The translations under genes were made by a program, and so were the position numbers. From Jackrogersella multiformis (taxonomy: Eukaryota > Ascomycota > Sordariomycetes > Xylariales > Hypoxylaceae): DNA of 64,000 bases. The notes below the pieces were generated by a model. The model made no database searches. It worked only from the letters and a program-made list of their open reading frames with translations, and had not been told where the DNA came from. The stretch is from contig CADCXD010000010.1 in the NCBI GenBank assembly GCA_902806575.1, positions 1,426,001 through 1,490,000 of the forward strand, given 5' to 3'. Within the stretch, counting starts at the first letter, position 1; each line of letters opens with the position of its first letter. This document shows positions 1 to 10,965 of this stretch, one piece after another.

Positions 1-869
1 CTCGTCGGATAAGCCAGCCCGCATATTGGAGACATGAGGAAGCCATGCGTCCATCCCCTGTTGAAAAGCGTCAGCGGGTATCCGACACTCCTCCATACAG
101 TGATCGCCATCCTCGTGTGAACCACAGACTCTCCGAACGGCCAGCACTCGCACCATTGCGAGACATGTACGCACTCCCTCATCGCCCGGCATTCAACAAT
201 ATCCAAGAAAGCCGCGCTGAAGAGTCGTACTATAGTCGAGAAGAGGCACAAGCTCCCAATTATAGCTACGATCATTGGTTAGCATCAACATCCCAGAGGA
301 ATGGAGGCCACCCGGAGGCCCCAACGCTAGATCCTAGCACCTCCCGCGACCATCTTAATGATAGACGTGCCTCGCATCAGCGTTCTTTTTCAGATGTTGA
401 TAACTTCCCGCACAGTTTCACTTTTCGCTCTTCCTTGGATTACCCTTCTATGCCGCCTACCCATTCTTCGGAAATGACATCCTATGACAGAGGGTCTATA
501 CCCCCAAGGCACTCTCACGCGCCAGTTGTCTCATCTAGTTATTACGACAGTTCCTCGGCATTACATCAACGAAGTCTTGGTGCCTACCAATCCTCTTGGC
601 CATCTCCGGTGTCAGGCCATGCTCCATCTTATTCCGGTTACAGACATATGCGCCATCAGAGCACCCCATCAGCTCCCCATAGCAATATTCCCCAGATGCC
701 CGCCATTGAATATGAACATGCCAATGGTGCTAACACGGCGCCTGCGTACGAGCAATCGCCTCCCTATCATCGGCGCCAACATTCATATGCGCCGTCCCAC
801 CAATATTCCCACAGGCCTCTAGTCCAGGAGTCCGACCAGGCCAAATCGGTCTTCAGTGAGCGTCGCTAG
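1..869 (+). CDS. C-terminal part of an unknown low-complexity protein (5' end outside window)
   Basis: The frame is open from base 3 to the TAG at 867-869, so the ATG at 45 is probably internal and the gene begins upstream. The visible ~289 residues are rich in Ser, Pro, His, Tyr and Gln, with repeated HRR/HQRS-type patches and no membrane segment, catalytic motif or recognisable fold. This composition is typical of the disordered C-terminal tail of a fungal transcription or signalling regulator, and the basic start (RRIS..., VEKRQR) could be the end of a nuclear localisation signal. I do not recognise the family, and any DNA-binding domain would lie outside the window. The existence of a coding region is fairly sure; the function is unknown. 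Confidence 0.6.
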   Translation, partial: RRISQPAYWRHEEAMRPSPVEKRQRVSDTPPYSDRHPRVNHRLSERPALAPLRDMYALPHRPAFNNIQESRAEESYYSREEAQAPNYSYDHWLASTSQRNGGHPEAPTLDPSTSRDHLNDRRASHQRSFSDVDNFPHSFTFRSSLDYPSMPPTHSSEMTSYDRGSIPPRHSHAPVVSSSYYDSSSALHQRSLGAYQSSWPSPVSGHAPSYSGYRHMRHQSTPSAPHSNIPQMPAIEYEHANGANTAPAYEQSPPYHRRQHSYAPSHQYSHRPLVQESDQAKSVFSERR

Positions 870-3048
870 GCCATGGTATTAGGACATCCATCGTAAATCT
901 ACGTTATGTGGATGTTCTAAACCCAAAGAGGGCCACACCCAAAATATTCTGCTTTGTTTATCCTCTTCTCTTCTCGCTTTTTGTTTTCATATTGTTTTTT
1001 TACCCGCAGCAAAAGCCTTGCATTGAAAATATTACATAGAATGAACGGCCTAAAAGTCATAGACAGGATACCCTTCTCTCAACCATAACATGAACTAGAC
1101 TACGGAAGATACTTCGAAGGTTGCGAGCCTCTATATTGCGGCATGATTGATTTCATCGGGGGTTCGGTTCTGGCGGTATCCATTCCTGTGGGAAATGCAT
1201 GGAGTTTACGTATTTATATTATACGTGGTATGCTGCGGCTGCTGCTTACGATGAGGTTCGGCGTTTGGGATTTGATGATTTCGTTAGGCGTTTGTGGCCA
1301 CTCCCCGGAGGATCATGGTCCGTTCGGATATGGCTGTCGAGGAAAAGGAGGAAAAGGAAGAAAAACTAAAAGAAAATATAGAAATGCTTGGGCCGGACGC
1401 GGCGGAGGAGACGACGACGTATGAGTTCATCGAATATGGCTGACGACACATATTTCGATGGTTAACAGGCATCTACGATGATCTAGTCTCTACTTATTGA
1501 GACCCTATATACAGGTCAGCGGGCTTAGATAGCTCGCTACGTATCAATGCGATGATCTACTTCCTAAGGATTTAATATCTCGTTCTTGAATTGTGCTCGT
1601 AGATTACTACGTAGAGTGTTCAATACCTACCTAGCCTAACCTAGGTAGGTAGCGATTCTTCATTTCCCCTGCTGCAGCTACTTCATCTATATTTGAATAT
1701 TCGTTGCTTCAGAAATAACGCTAGCGGAGTGAACTAATATAGTAGGATATAACAAAAGGCAACAAACCTCTTAGCCCAATTCATCGAATACCAAACTAAA
1801 TCGCCACGAACAAATCTTATACATACCTAGCTACCTAGGTAGTTACCTAGGTATGCTTATTACCTAATGGAAGCAACAGATTCCTAGGATTACCTTGCCG
1901 GGTTTATACCAGGGCATTTCCGTGATTGGTCGGTCCGGAAAATATTTCCTCGATTAGGAAAGTCGCTAAACTGCTGGTTGGGATATATATTTTTTTGGTT
2001 CAGCAACGCTAGCCAAAGAGGAAAAGGATAATTTCTTTTTGAATCAATATATGAAATTCCCTAGCAAACTACCTAGCAAATGCGGTGATACCAGGGACGA
2101 AGGCGGAAGGGAGCCTTATCAATACAACTTAGAAACCTACATGGTGCCCAGGTCAGGTTCGGAAGATTGCGTGTGGTTATTTGGCCGCCGCTGCTGCTGC
2201 TGCTGAAGATTCTCCCCACTTGGTTGCTCCGTGATGGTGGGAGAACGTGGTTGATTGATTGATAAGGAGCTCGAACACTAAGGTTCCTTTGCACAACCTC
2301 GGAGGACGACACATGATGGCTTTTTTATATTTAAAAAAAAAACGCCGGACTCCTTCCGAATCCAAGTCGGAAGCAATGCCAGGTGGGCCCATTGACGCAT
2401 TGTTTTTTCCTCTTTGATTCCCATGGATTTGAAGATGGGATTGTTGTATCTGTATTAGAGGTTCGAGAATTCTGGTTTGACATACCTACCTACGTGTTAC
2501 TGAGCATTTGAGGAACCCTTCGCGAATGGAGAACCATATGTCATCAATACACTAAGATATGAATTTTTTTTTCCTTCTTGTCTCAACAGAGTATGTTTGT
2601 CAAGCAGTGAATGTACTTCTGACCCATTCCCGCGCAAGGGACGGATAGACTTATCGATGTAGTATGTAGGCAAACGCTCTGTATCTGCAATACACGTGGG
2701 TGCCTACATGACACCCCCCTTTCATGCCAGTTTTATCTTCGTAAGAAACCTGTGATTTGACCGAAAGCCATAACCATCTTACTCTGCTCTGATTCAGTAG
2801 GCGACGCAGGTTTCAGGCTAGTGTCCATGATTGCGGCGTGAACAAGCCAAATATAAAGTCGAAGGGGAACGAAACTAAAGAGCTTGATTCCGTGGTGGTG
2901 TTGTTTCTACGCCAACGACAAACTATAATTCTTAACTCGAAGCCACTTTATCAACAATATATTATGCGCCTGTTCTCCCTTTCCGCGTTATAAACAACTC
3001 AGAATCTCAACTCAGGATACCTACCTACCTTTGATAATTCAAAAAGCC
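870..3048. other. Intergenic region, no gene seen
   Basis: This 2.2 kb separates the first gene from the HAD phosphatase. It has a T-rich stretch near 985-1000, a short GCT triplet run near 2190-2203, and several CCTAGG-centred palindromes (about 1641, 1834 and 1847). Short ORFs at 1143-1424 and on the minus strand at 2073-2392 are low in complexity, lack splice support and are unlikely genes. The last ~250 bases should hold the promoter and leader of the phosphatase. Confidence 0.6.
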
Positions 3049-4110
3049 ATGGGTTCAATTATGGAAAGTTCAGTTGCGTTCGCGTTCGACATCGACGGCG
3101 TGCTCGTGAAGGGCAAGCAACCGATCCCGAAGGCACGCGAGGCCATAGAGTTACTGCAGAGCCAGAGAATCCCATTTCTGTTCCTCACGAACGGCGGCGG
3201 ATATACAGAGGAAGAACATGTCGTCAAGCTTAGTCGGCGGCTTGGACTCGAAGGACTCAGCCCCCGGCAATTCGTACAGTCCCATTCGCCTTATCATGAG
3301 CTCGTTCACAAATATAGGGAGAAGCCCATCCTAGCCCTCGGCGGCGAGGGCCAGCAGATCCGACAGTTGGCACACGCGTACGGATTCAAGAAGGTTGTCA
3401 CATCATCCGACGTCTTGGTCACATTTCCACATATCCACCCGTTCCCCGAGATATCAGGAGAACATCACCGCAAGCACGGCCGCAAACACGACGAGCTGCT
3501 GACCACGGGTATTTCTGCTATCCTGTGCTGGAACTCACCACGGGACGCTACTCTCGACCTTCAATTAATCCAAGATCTTCTGTTATCCAGCGGCGGCGTG
3601 TTCGGGACAGTTTCGTCCAAGAATGGCGATACCATGTTGGAGAACAATGGATACTTACAAGACGAACAGCCTCAGCTGTTCTTCTGCAACCCGGATTTTG
3701 AGTGGTGCACCGAGTACAAGCAGCCGCGGTTCGCACAGGGTGCCTTCATTCAGGCATTTAAGGGGATCTGGGGATACAAGACCGGGGTCGAGTTGAAATA
3801 TACGATAGTCGGTAAGCCTACCGAGGCTACGTACACATACGCCGAGAGGGTACTTCTGGATTACGGCAAGAGCTTAAATGCTTCCAGAGAGATCCGCACG
3901 GTGTACATGATCGGCGACAATCCCGAGAGCGATATTGCTGGCGCGAATGCGTTTCAATCTCGGCACGGGGTCGAGTGGAAGAGCGTGCTTGTTGAGACGG
4001 GTGTCTACGTCTCCGGCTCGACCCCTGGGTACAAGCCCGACCATATCGCGAAGGACGTCATGGAAGCTATAGAGTTGGTGTTGGATCATGAAAGACACAG
4101 AACGGACTGA
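3049..4110 (+). CDS. HAD-superfamily phosphatase, CECR5/HDHD5 type (yeast YKR070W-like)
   Basis: Single-exon gene of 353 aa. The frame opens a little earlier with a TTG, but the ATG at 3049 has a good context (AAAGCCATGG) and places the first HAD motif near the N-terminus, as in the family. All four HAD motifs are visible: FDIDG with nucleophile D14 and acid D16; TNGGG at 47-51; the motif III lysine K256 in VGKPTEATY; and GDNPESDIAG from 289. The order and the cap between motifs II and III fit class IIA HAD enzymes, which also include nitrophenylphosphatases and NagD. CECR5 orthologues occur in mitochondria of many eukaryotes, but their substrate is poorly defined. No strong presequence is visible. 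Family assignment is secure; substrate is not. Confidence 0.92.
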   Translation: MGSIMESSVAFAFDIDGVLVKGKQPIPKAREAIELLQSQRIPFLFLTNGGGYTEEEHVVKLSRRLGLEGLSPRQFVQSHSPYHELVHKYREKPILALGGEGQQIRQLAHAYGFKKVVTSSDVLVTFPHIHPFPEISGEHHRKHGRKHDELLTTGISAILCWNSPRDATLDLQLIQDLLLSSGGVFGTVSSKNGDTMLENNGYLQDEQPQLFFCNPDFEWCTEYKQPRFAQGAFIQAFKGIWGYKTGVELKYTIVGKPTEATYTYAERVLLDYGKSLNASREIRTVYMIGDNPESDIAGANAFQSRHGVEWKSVLVETGVYVSGSTPGYKPDHIAKDVMEAIELVLDHERHRTD

Positions 4111-4968
4111 GTTTTTGACACAGCACGGCGCACCTGGCGATGATTTCTAGGTGACTCATTGGGAAATTGGTCTGGAGTCCTGGCTGGTGTTATTTGTGGT
4201 CTTCAATTTTTGGTGGATATGGTTTAAGCTTGATCTTTTTATTCTGACCATCGGGTTGGATTTATGCTGGAGTCCCTACCTAGGTACCTTACCTAAAGGT
4301 AGGTAGGCAACTCTCGACTTGGCCAGAACTTCCATGCCATCAAGTCTCATATAGCATACAGCTGATCTTTGTGCAGAAAGACATTCCTTTGTTGTTGTTA
4401 GTTAATTTTTAGTTAGTATTTAATTAGTATCTCGTTAATATGAATAGGTATCTTGGGAAAATTGCTAGAGTTAAACAAGTGAATTTAGATCAGCATTTGT
4501 TAAGAGATGATGATGGTTAAAGAGAAGGTGAACAGAAATGTCCTAGGGCCGGCGGGGTTTCAAGCTTCGATTGAATTTGCACTGCCACTTGTGGCTGTTC
4601 GTTAAGTTCAGTATGAAGTAGGTACCTATGTACATAGGTAGTACTGTAGGTGGGGTTCTCGTAGCTACACTAGATATTGTGCATATCTACACTAGACCTA
4701 AACGGGTACCCAGGTAAGCTTCCGATCTACCTTCCTAGGTAGTGTATGTATCTACAGAATCTAGGTACATAGGTACTACCTAGTATATACATAACTTTAT
4801 TATTCCCATATTGCGCACCGAGTTACAAACTTCCTTTCGCGCGCGTCGTCCACCACGCATGCTATTTTTCATGTTATTTATGCTATTTTTTATGGTATTT
4901 CGAAACTCGGCCTACTTTCGTATCCGCCTTACTTGAAAGGCCTAGTCGCCTCTAAGCTCAAAGTCGCC
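4111..4968. other. Intergenic region
   Basis: This AT-rich spacer lies between two plus-strand genes. It has several CCTAGG palindromes (about 4275-4310 and 4727-4785) and a T-rich patch at 4860-4900. No ORF or RNA gene is supported. The last ~100 bases are probably the promoter and leader of the following gene. Confidence 0.55.
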
Positions 4969-6569
4969 ATGGCATCCCGGCGTCAGCTACAACCAAAACC
5001 ACCGCAAAAGGTTAGAACTCTACATCACTCTTTAGATCATCAACACCATTGGTAACATTGCTCCTTTAGCTGAGGTTTCCTCTAGAGTATGTTCCTGCAT
5101 ACACTGGACCCCAATCCCAATCCCAATCCCCTGGCTTCAATTCAACTGCCACTACCGCTCCCACATCTAAGCACTACGCTTCTCGAATAGCGAGGGAAGA
5201 AGAACAGAGGCGACAATCCTACTATGTCATCTTAGGGGAGATGGATCCTTACAAGGGATCACCTAAGGAGTTCATCCATCTGCTGGTGAAAGCTGCGATG
5301 CGCGACGAGGAGATTTCTAAGGCCATTCGCCGATTAAATGAGCAGAGGCTACAAAACCCGAATTCATGGCAGCCCGTCAGACAGCAGGATCCGAACGCAT
5401 GGGGAGGACAGCCGACCCTGCAGCAGAGCCAACCACATGATCGACGGCAGAGCCAGCAACTAAATCAGCAATCACAGCCAATGCCCATGCCCATACCTAT
5501 GATGCCCACGCCGAATGGACATATTCAGCAGCCAGTCGTGTCCACTGCTGGCCCCGGTTATAGGCCTCAACAACAACCTCTAATGTCGCAGCCAGTGCCG
5601 CACACAGTCATATATTATGTCTACCCCCAAGCAAATCAAAACCTACCCCCTCAGGTAGTTCCGGGGCCAACGTACGGAGCGCCGGTTCCCAACATGTATC
5701 CGTATCCTCCGCCTTCGCTACCACCGGGTATAGGGATTCCACCACAGCCTCCCGCTCCTCATGCCACGGGCATATTCCCAGGCCAATCTGGATTCCCAGT
5801 TACTCCCAATACGACCTCTACACCCCATATACCACATATTCCTTACACGCCTATTCCTACCCAAACTATTTCGCAACAACCTTCGACGCAGCAGCCTACC
5901 CCATCGGCAGACGATGGCGCTAGTATACGAAGGAGCACCAGTACAGCTCCTATAAACCCAAGCAACCCCCCTGTTGCGAATAGCGGTGCGGTTCCAGATA
6001 GTAACGCCAATTCAACTCATACTATCTCCGATGACAGTGGCGATGATAATGCGAACGGCAGCGTTAATATGGATGGTAGCGACATAGAGTTGGACGACCA
6101 TCCTCCAGGGCGCCACGAGCAATCTTGCAATTTTACTTGGATTGTGGACCGAGCAGAGACGCAACTCGGGCTGAATGGCGATTGGGACAAGGAATCTGAA
6201 ATACGGCAGGATACCATAGGACTGTCTACTGCCTTTAAACTCCAGAAGCTCCTCAAGAGAATGAGCGCCTCACTTGACAAGTACGTGACTCTTCACAACC
6301 GAGTCCATATTTTGACCGTAATGCGCGAGATCATCACGGCGACCCTGGATACAGACTCTCGCGTCGGCCGTCGGTGCCGTGAGAATGCTAAAGAGTACGA
6401 TGATACGTTCGTGGAGGCTGTAGGAAAGCTTACGCCGGAACAAAGGCAGGGGCTGAAAGTGTTGGAGGGTGGCAAATGGATGGAGGAGATACAAGTACTC
6501 ATCGACGAGGCTAATCGGCAATCGATATTTCCGCGCCTCGCGGAAGTGGCTACATTGTTGGATGCCTGA
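4969..6569 (+). CDS. Q/P-rich protein with a helical C-terminal domain, function unknown
   Basis: I model two exons, 4969-5010 and 5070-6569 (513 aa). The intron has donor GTTAGA, a TAAC branch-like site and acceptor CCTTTAG; it joins in phase and the second exon is then open back to the acceptor, so the ATG at 5241 is probably internal. Reading through the donor meets a stop. The N-terminal ~120 residues include a charged helical segment (PKEFIHLLVKAAMRDEEISK). The middle (~130-320) is Gln/Pro/Met-rich and disordered, and an acidic patch (~345-370) follows. The last ~150 residues are a conserved-looking helical region (LHNRVHILTVMREIITATLD). Such architecture is common in chromatin and transcription cofactors, but I do not recognise the family. 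The donor is unusual, so the first exon is less certain than the rest. Confidence 0.72.
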
Positions 6570-8253
6570 AAAAGGAGTAAACTCGGGATGGGACATTTAG
6601 CTTACACGATATACCCCTTTGCCTTTTTTGGTCATCTTCCTCTTATCTAAGAGTATATAGACATACTATTTCTAGTTGCTAGATGGATGCTACCGTAGTT
6701 TAGTTACATGGTGCATAGCTTGAAGGTATTACAAGCAGGTAATAAGCAGGTTAGAAGCTGGCTAAATCATTGGTCCAATGTCGACTTGAACCTCCTTCAT
6801 GACGAGCGACCCTCCTTGGTCTTTTAGGAGAAAAGAGTGATGCCTTTTTTTAAGAGACTTAACCACATGATACCTAGTCAGCTAGTGTGAGCTAGGTAGG
6901 TCTTTAAGATAGAATATTTATATACCATGAATACCTTAGGTACATATTCTAGATAGTACTTTGTATATGAAAAGGTGGAACCCCAAAAGTAACTATGACT
7001 ATTGCAATTATTCCCAAGACTGTTAGGTATGCGGAAGTACCTAAATAGCCTCATGTCAGCTAGAAGTCTCATAATAGGAACGCTATACATCTAGGTACTA
7101 AACCGTTGGTAATATAAATAAAAAGTTGCAAGTATAAATCACCCATCTGTGTACCTAGGTATGCATCTAAGGTAAGAAACACGATATTCAAAACGAGAAA
7201 AGCATATTATACCAGTGACGAAAGAATGGTATTAGGTACCTAGTATATCTACCTAGGGACCTAGATAATTGAGAATATGACGATAGAGGGGCAGGGGTTC
7301 GTGACCAGGGCGGTGAATGATTAGTGAATGATTAAGCTTGCAAACCAATGTGGGGCAGACTACACTAGTGTAGGTACCTAGGTACCTAGGTACGCTACGT
7401 AGGGACTATGGGACGCTAGCCCAGCCTAACCGTGCCTTGCGCCATTACCTGAACTGATGAGTGATGGATCCATTGGGTACATGCATGATGTACACGCGAC
7501 CTCTGATAGCACATGCCTTTTTCAGGTGAACATTGAAGTGAGGAAGTAAATTTTGAAAAAGCTTCACAGCTACACTAGGTATTCGCTACCCTTAGTACCG
7601 TGACGTGATGTTCGCAGAGAACTTTCAACACTGTCTAATTCCTCTCATTTTCTTATTTGATTGATACGACCGAGTCTCCTTGAAATGCAAAACTGGAAGA
7701 AGATTATTATCGGATTACAAAGTATACTGCCACTATCGTCTAACATCTATTAAAAGGCAATCAATTAGCCACGTGCAGATAACCGATAAGCCACCTGGCA
7801 GCTTCAGTTCGTCAAGTGGGTGGGCAATCTTCGTCCTAGGTAGGAATAAACTCTTACCTAGTTTAGTACCTACGTACTTTATTAGGGCCACCTCGATCGA
7901 AAAAAATAAACCCTTCTGGTTTTGGGAAGGAGGAATAGACAGACACCAAAGCCCCTCTTCCCGACGCGACGAGTTTTTTTATTTTAATTTTTATTCTAAT
8001 TTTACAACCAACCATCCACAAACTCATCATCCGATGAACGTAACGGATTCAACCATCTCGTCGTGACGCGCCCCTCATCGACAAAGTCAAGTCTCGATTC
8101 TAGATTCTAGATTCTTGATCCTCGATTTTTACTACACTACAGTACAGCATTACGGCATCCTCCGAAAGACAGAAATACCATTTACATTGATTGCCAGCCC
8201 CTGGCCGAACGCCTCGCTTGCTCGGCGCGGCAGAAGCCACCACCAACGCGCCC
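6570..8253. other. Intergenic region with dense CCTAGG palindromes
   Basis: This 1.7 kb spacer upstream of ICE2 contains many TACCTAGGTA-type motifs, including three overlapping copies at about 7376-7393. A tandem TCTAGAT-like repeat lies at about 8096-8118, within the probable ICE2 leader. ORFs here (for example 7680-8066) have no family resemblance and no intron signals. I see no RNA gene. Confidence 0.55.
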
Positions 8254-9617
8254 ATGTGGTGGTTCTTTCGCATCGTCTCCAGTTCCGTCTTCTTGCTGAC
8301 CATCGTCCTGTCTATTCCCATCTCCTTCGATGTAGGCGGACGCGATAGCGGGCTGGCTTACAGCCTTTCCCTCTTCGCCTTCTACCTTTTCTATAGCTCC
8401 GTCAAGCTCGCCACCCCCGAGAACTCGCGCCTACGTTGGGCATTTACCAAGCTTCTTCAAACCTCCCAGTGGGTTGTCATTCCCACACTTCTAATATGGT
8501 CTCTTCACAACTTCGCCGTTGATGCCAACAGCACCGACTGGGTATCGAGAACGATCGGTGGGCTCGGTAATCAGAAGCATAGTACTTGGTCCGAGTGGTT
8601 TTTCGGCGCCGGCGGTTTGGTGGAGTCGGTCACTCTCGGTGGTTGGGACAAGACCCTGCGCTACTCGAGCCCCGTTTTCCAGCTCGCCGAGGGATTCTGT
8701 ACCCTGTTGGTTATTCAGGCTTCAGGCTGGATCTCAAGAGAACTTGTGAACCGAGGACGAAGCGATACCTGGGTCGTGAGTTATCTATCCCCATATCTCA
8801 TCATCTTTACCTTGCTAGCTACCTAGGTACTAATTTACTGTTCTAGCTTACCCTCCTGATCATATCGGCTTCTATCATTGCCAGCTCCGTCTATTTCCTT
8901 TGGCGAGTCGCGTTGTTCCCCTCTATCAACAATGTCGATGCGATACTTATTGGCGTCACCGTCACATCCGCAATATTCCTAGGCGCCATAGGAATTGGCA
9001 CTGGCCGTGGAAATCCCGTCGAATCCTCGCTGCTATTCGCCTACGTCGTCCTCTGCGTCTACCAGATATTTACCGATTATGTCCAATCACCGGAAGCCCA
9101 GGCGGTTGCTGCGGAGCAAGCTGCCAACCAACCGGAATTCCCACCCCTGCCGCCTATGATCATGGCAAGCTACTCGACTCTTCTCCACTTGTTCAACTTC
9201 TTACCGACGGCCGTTTACTCTTCACTGAGTTTTCTCCATGCGGCATTTCAGACCATTGCACCATCGGTCATGATCTCTCTGGTTTACCGACTGATCGTGT
9301 TCTATTGCGCCACCCGTATCATTCCGGCGGTGCGAGAATCGGGTATTGGAGCTCTTATAAATGAGCCCACCTTCGACGACTCGGACGACGCAAATCGCCT
9401 TCTAGGTTTTCTCTCTTGGTTCTCGCCTTCGATACTGATTGCCGTCTACACAAGTCTTCTACTGCAACACTTTTCCGCCAGCGATGGCGACGAAGGTTGG
9501 ACTCTCCGGCATGGTGATGCAGGCGGCAACACATGGCGCTGGGTTAACGTTGCGGCTACCATGATTCTCTACGCCAACGAGTTACGTATAGGCAACGAGC
9601 ATCTGAAGACCGATTAG
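8254..9617 (+). CDS. ICE2: ER membrane protein ICE2
   Basis: Two exons, 8254-8775 and 8847-9617 (430 aa). The intron has donor GTGAGT, branch TACTAAT and acceptor TTCTAG, and joins TGG-GTC to CTT-ACC in phase. The ATG at 8254 gives MWWFFRIV..., leading directly into the first membrane helix; the open frame before it has only a TTG. Features shared with yeast Ice2 are LSIPISFDVGG near the N-terminus, LAEGFCTLLVIQASG, SDTWV at the exon junction, GNPVESSLLFAYV, FYCATRIIPA and WFSPSILIAVYT near the C-terminus. The protein has about eight to ten hydrophobic helices. In yeast Ice2 acts in cortical ER inheritance, ER-plasma membrane contact and lipid-droplet/phospholipid balance. Assignment is strong. 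Confidence 0.93.
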
Positions 9618-10505
9618 GTGGTAGCTCCGGTAGGGCAAGGTCGAGATGTTTTCGCCTGCGGTATGACGCAGATCTGGAACGATAGGCGATGAGGAACCTC
9701 TTTAGGGGGGAAGTCACATGTTTTTTTGACCTTTATCAATCATCGTGGTGATTGATAGTTGGCAGCAGCATTGGGCATGGCAGGTCGTCGGCTTAGGAAA
9801 CGAGGGTTCACAGCACTTGGCGTTAAGGGGCATTGGGGACAGTATACCATTCCATTGAATTCGACCATGTTTTATTTGTTGCGATGAAGCAGCAGCACCT
9901 ACGCCTTGCCACAGTCGGGCGTACTGTACATCTGCGGGGACCTAGTTTATATGCGATCTAGGCATTTATGGAGTAAGGTGACAAATTGCCTACTATTGCC
10001 TACCAGGGGGGAGTAGCCGTATAGGGAAAATGTGACATGTCCCATCACAAGAAAAGTTTTCGTCTCAATGCAGCATGGGCGGGCTCCGTCCAGCCTCCAG
10101 CCCCCAACTTATCAGGACTTGTCCGGACATACCCCTCATGAATTGGAACGTTTAGTCGATATGTCTTGAAGTCTACAAGCCCCCGCCGGTGGAAAACTCA
10201 GCCTCGGTCATTCGTGCAGGCGGCCTATCGCATGCGATGTAACGTCGGGAGCCTCGTCTATGATGTGGCGCAGGTTCTGTGTATGTATGTACATAGGTCT
10301 TGCAGATAGAGACCCGCTTAGCAAATATAATGACAAGCTCTGCGACAGCAGATGCTAAAATAATCTCTCCCTCTTCCGTATACCTTTTTTATTCATTTAG
10401 CGTGCATCCCGTGTTAGAATTTTTATTTTTCTCATTATCCATACCATCCGCATGTAGAAGGGTTCAGGTTGTGGTTACTACGTACTTCTCTCCATCATCT
10501 AAATT
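9618..10505. other. Intergenic region
   Basis: This is the spacer between ICE2 and the CorA-like gene. It carries no supported gene; an ORF at 10300-10602 overlaps a better candidate exon in another frame. The sequence is of mixed composition with few repeats. Confidence 0.5.
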
Positions 10506-10676
10506 ATGCAGCGGCTCATGCGGGATAGTTGGCCAAACGGCGCCGCAGAGAAGAGCTCTCCCATCGACGACCGAGATGAGGAAGAGGACCCCAATGAATT
10601 GATCCCGGATCGAAAACTTGGGGATAATAGATATAATGATTATTTTAATGGGGATATATACGATGATCAACCCTGC
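10506..10676 (+). other. Possible 5' exon of the CorA-like gene
   Basis: A frame from the ATG at 10506 encodes an acidic, Asn/Tyr-rich segment of about 57 residues before a possible donor (GTACGA). A weak acceptor at 10969-10970 would join it directly to WPHLRYL of the main gene. The combination would give a longer N-terminus, as many fungal CorA-like proteins have, but the splice sites are poor. Treat this as a candidate only. Confidence 0.25.
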
Positions 10677-10965
10677 AAGTACGAGCAGGAATGGGAGGCC
10701 ATAGACTCGTTTGTCTCCCTCCGAAATATACCTTATATATACTAGTTCAACAGACTCATGACTGACTAGCTTCAAGGGATAAGATGCCATATCTTATGCA
10801 TGTCAAATTTTTGTCGGCGGGCGTATGTAATACCCAGTTTTATTTTGTGTTTTTTATTGCTTCTCAATATCGGATATTCCTAACTGAGCTGGAGGAGTTA
10901 CCGCTCTCAAGACATGTCCCAATCTCCTAGGTTATACTTATAAAATTAAATGCTGATTCTCATTA

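Noticed and set aside
5241..5243. ATG at 5241 as the start of the Q/P-rich protein
   Set aside because: The frame is open and protein-like back to an acceptor at 5069, and an upstream exon joins in phase, so this Met is probably internal.
10300..10602. 100-codon plus-strand ORF upstream of the CorA-like gene
   Set aside because: No family resemblance and it conflicts with the overlapping candidate exon at 10506 in another frame.
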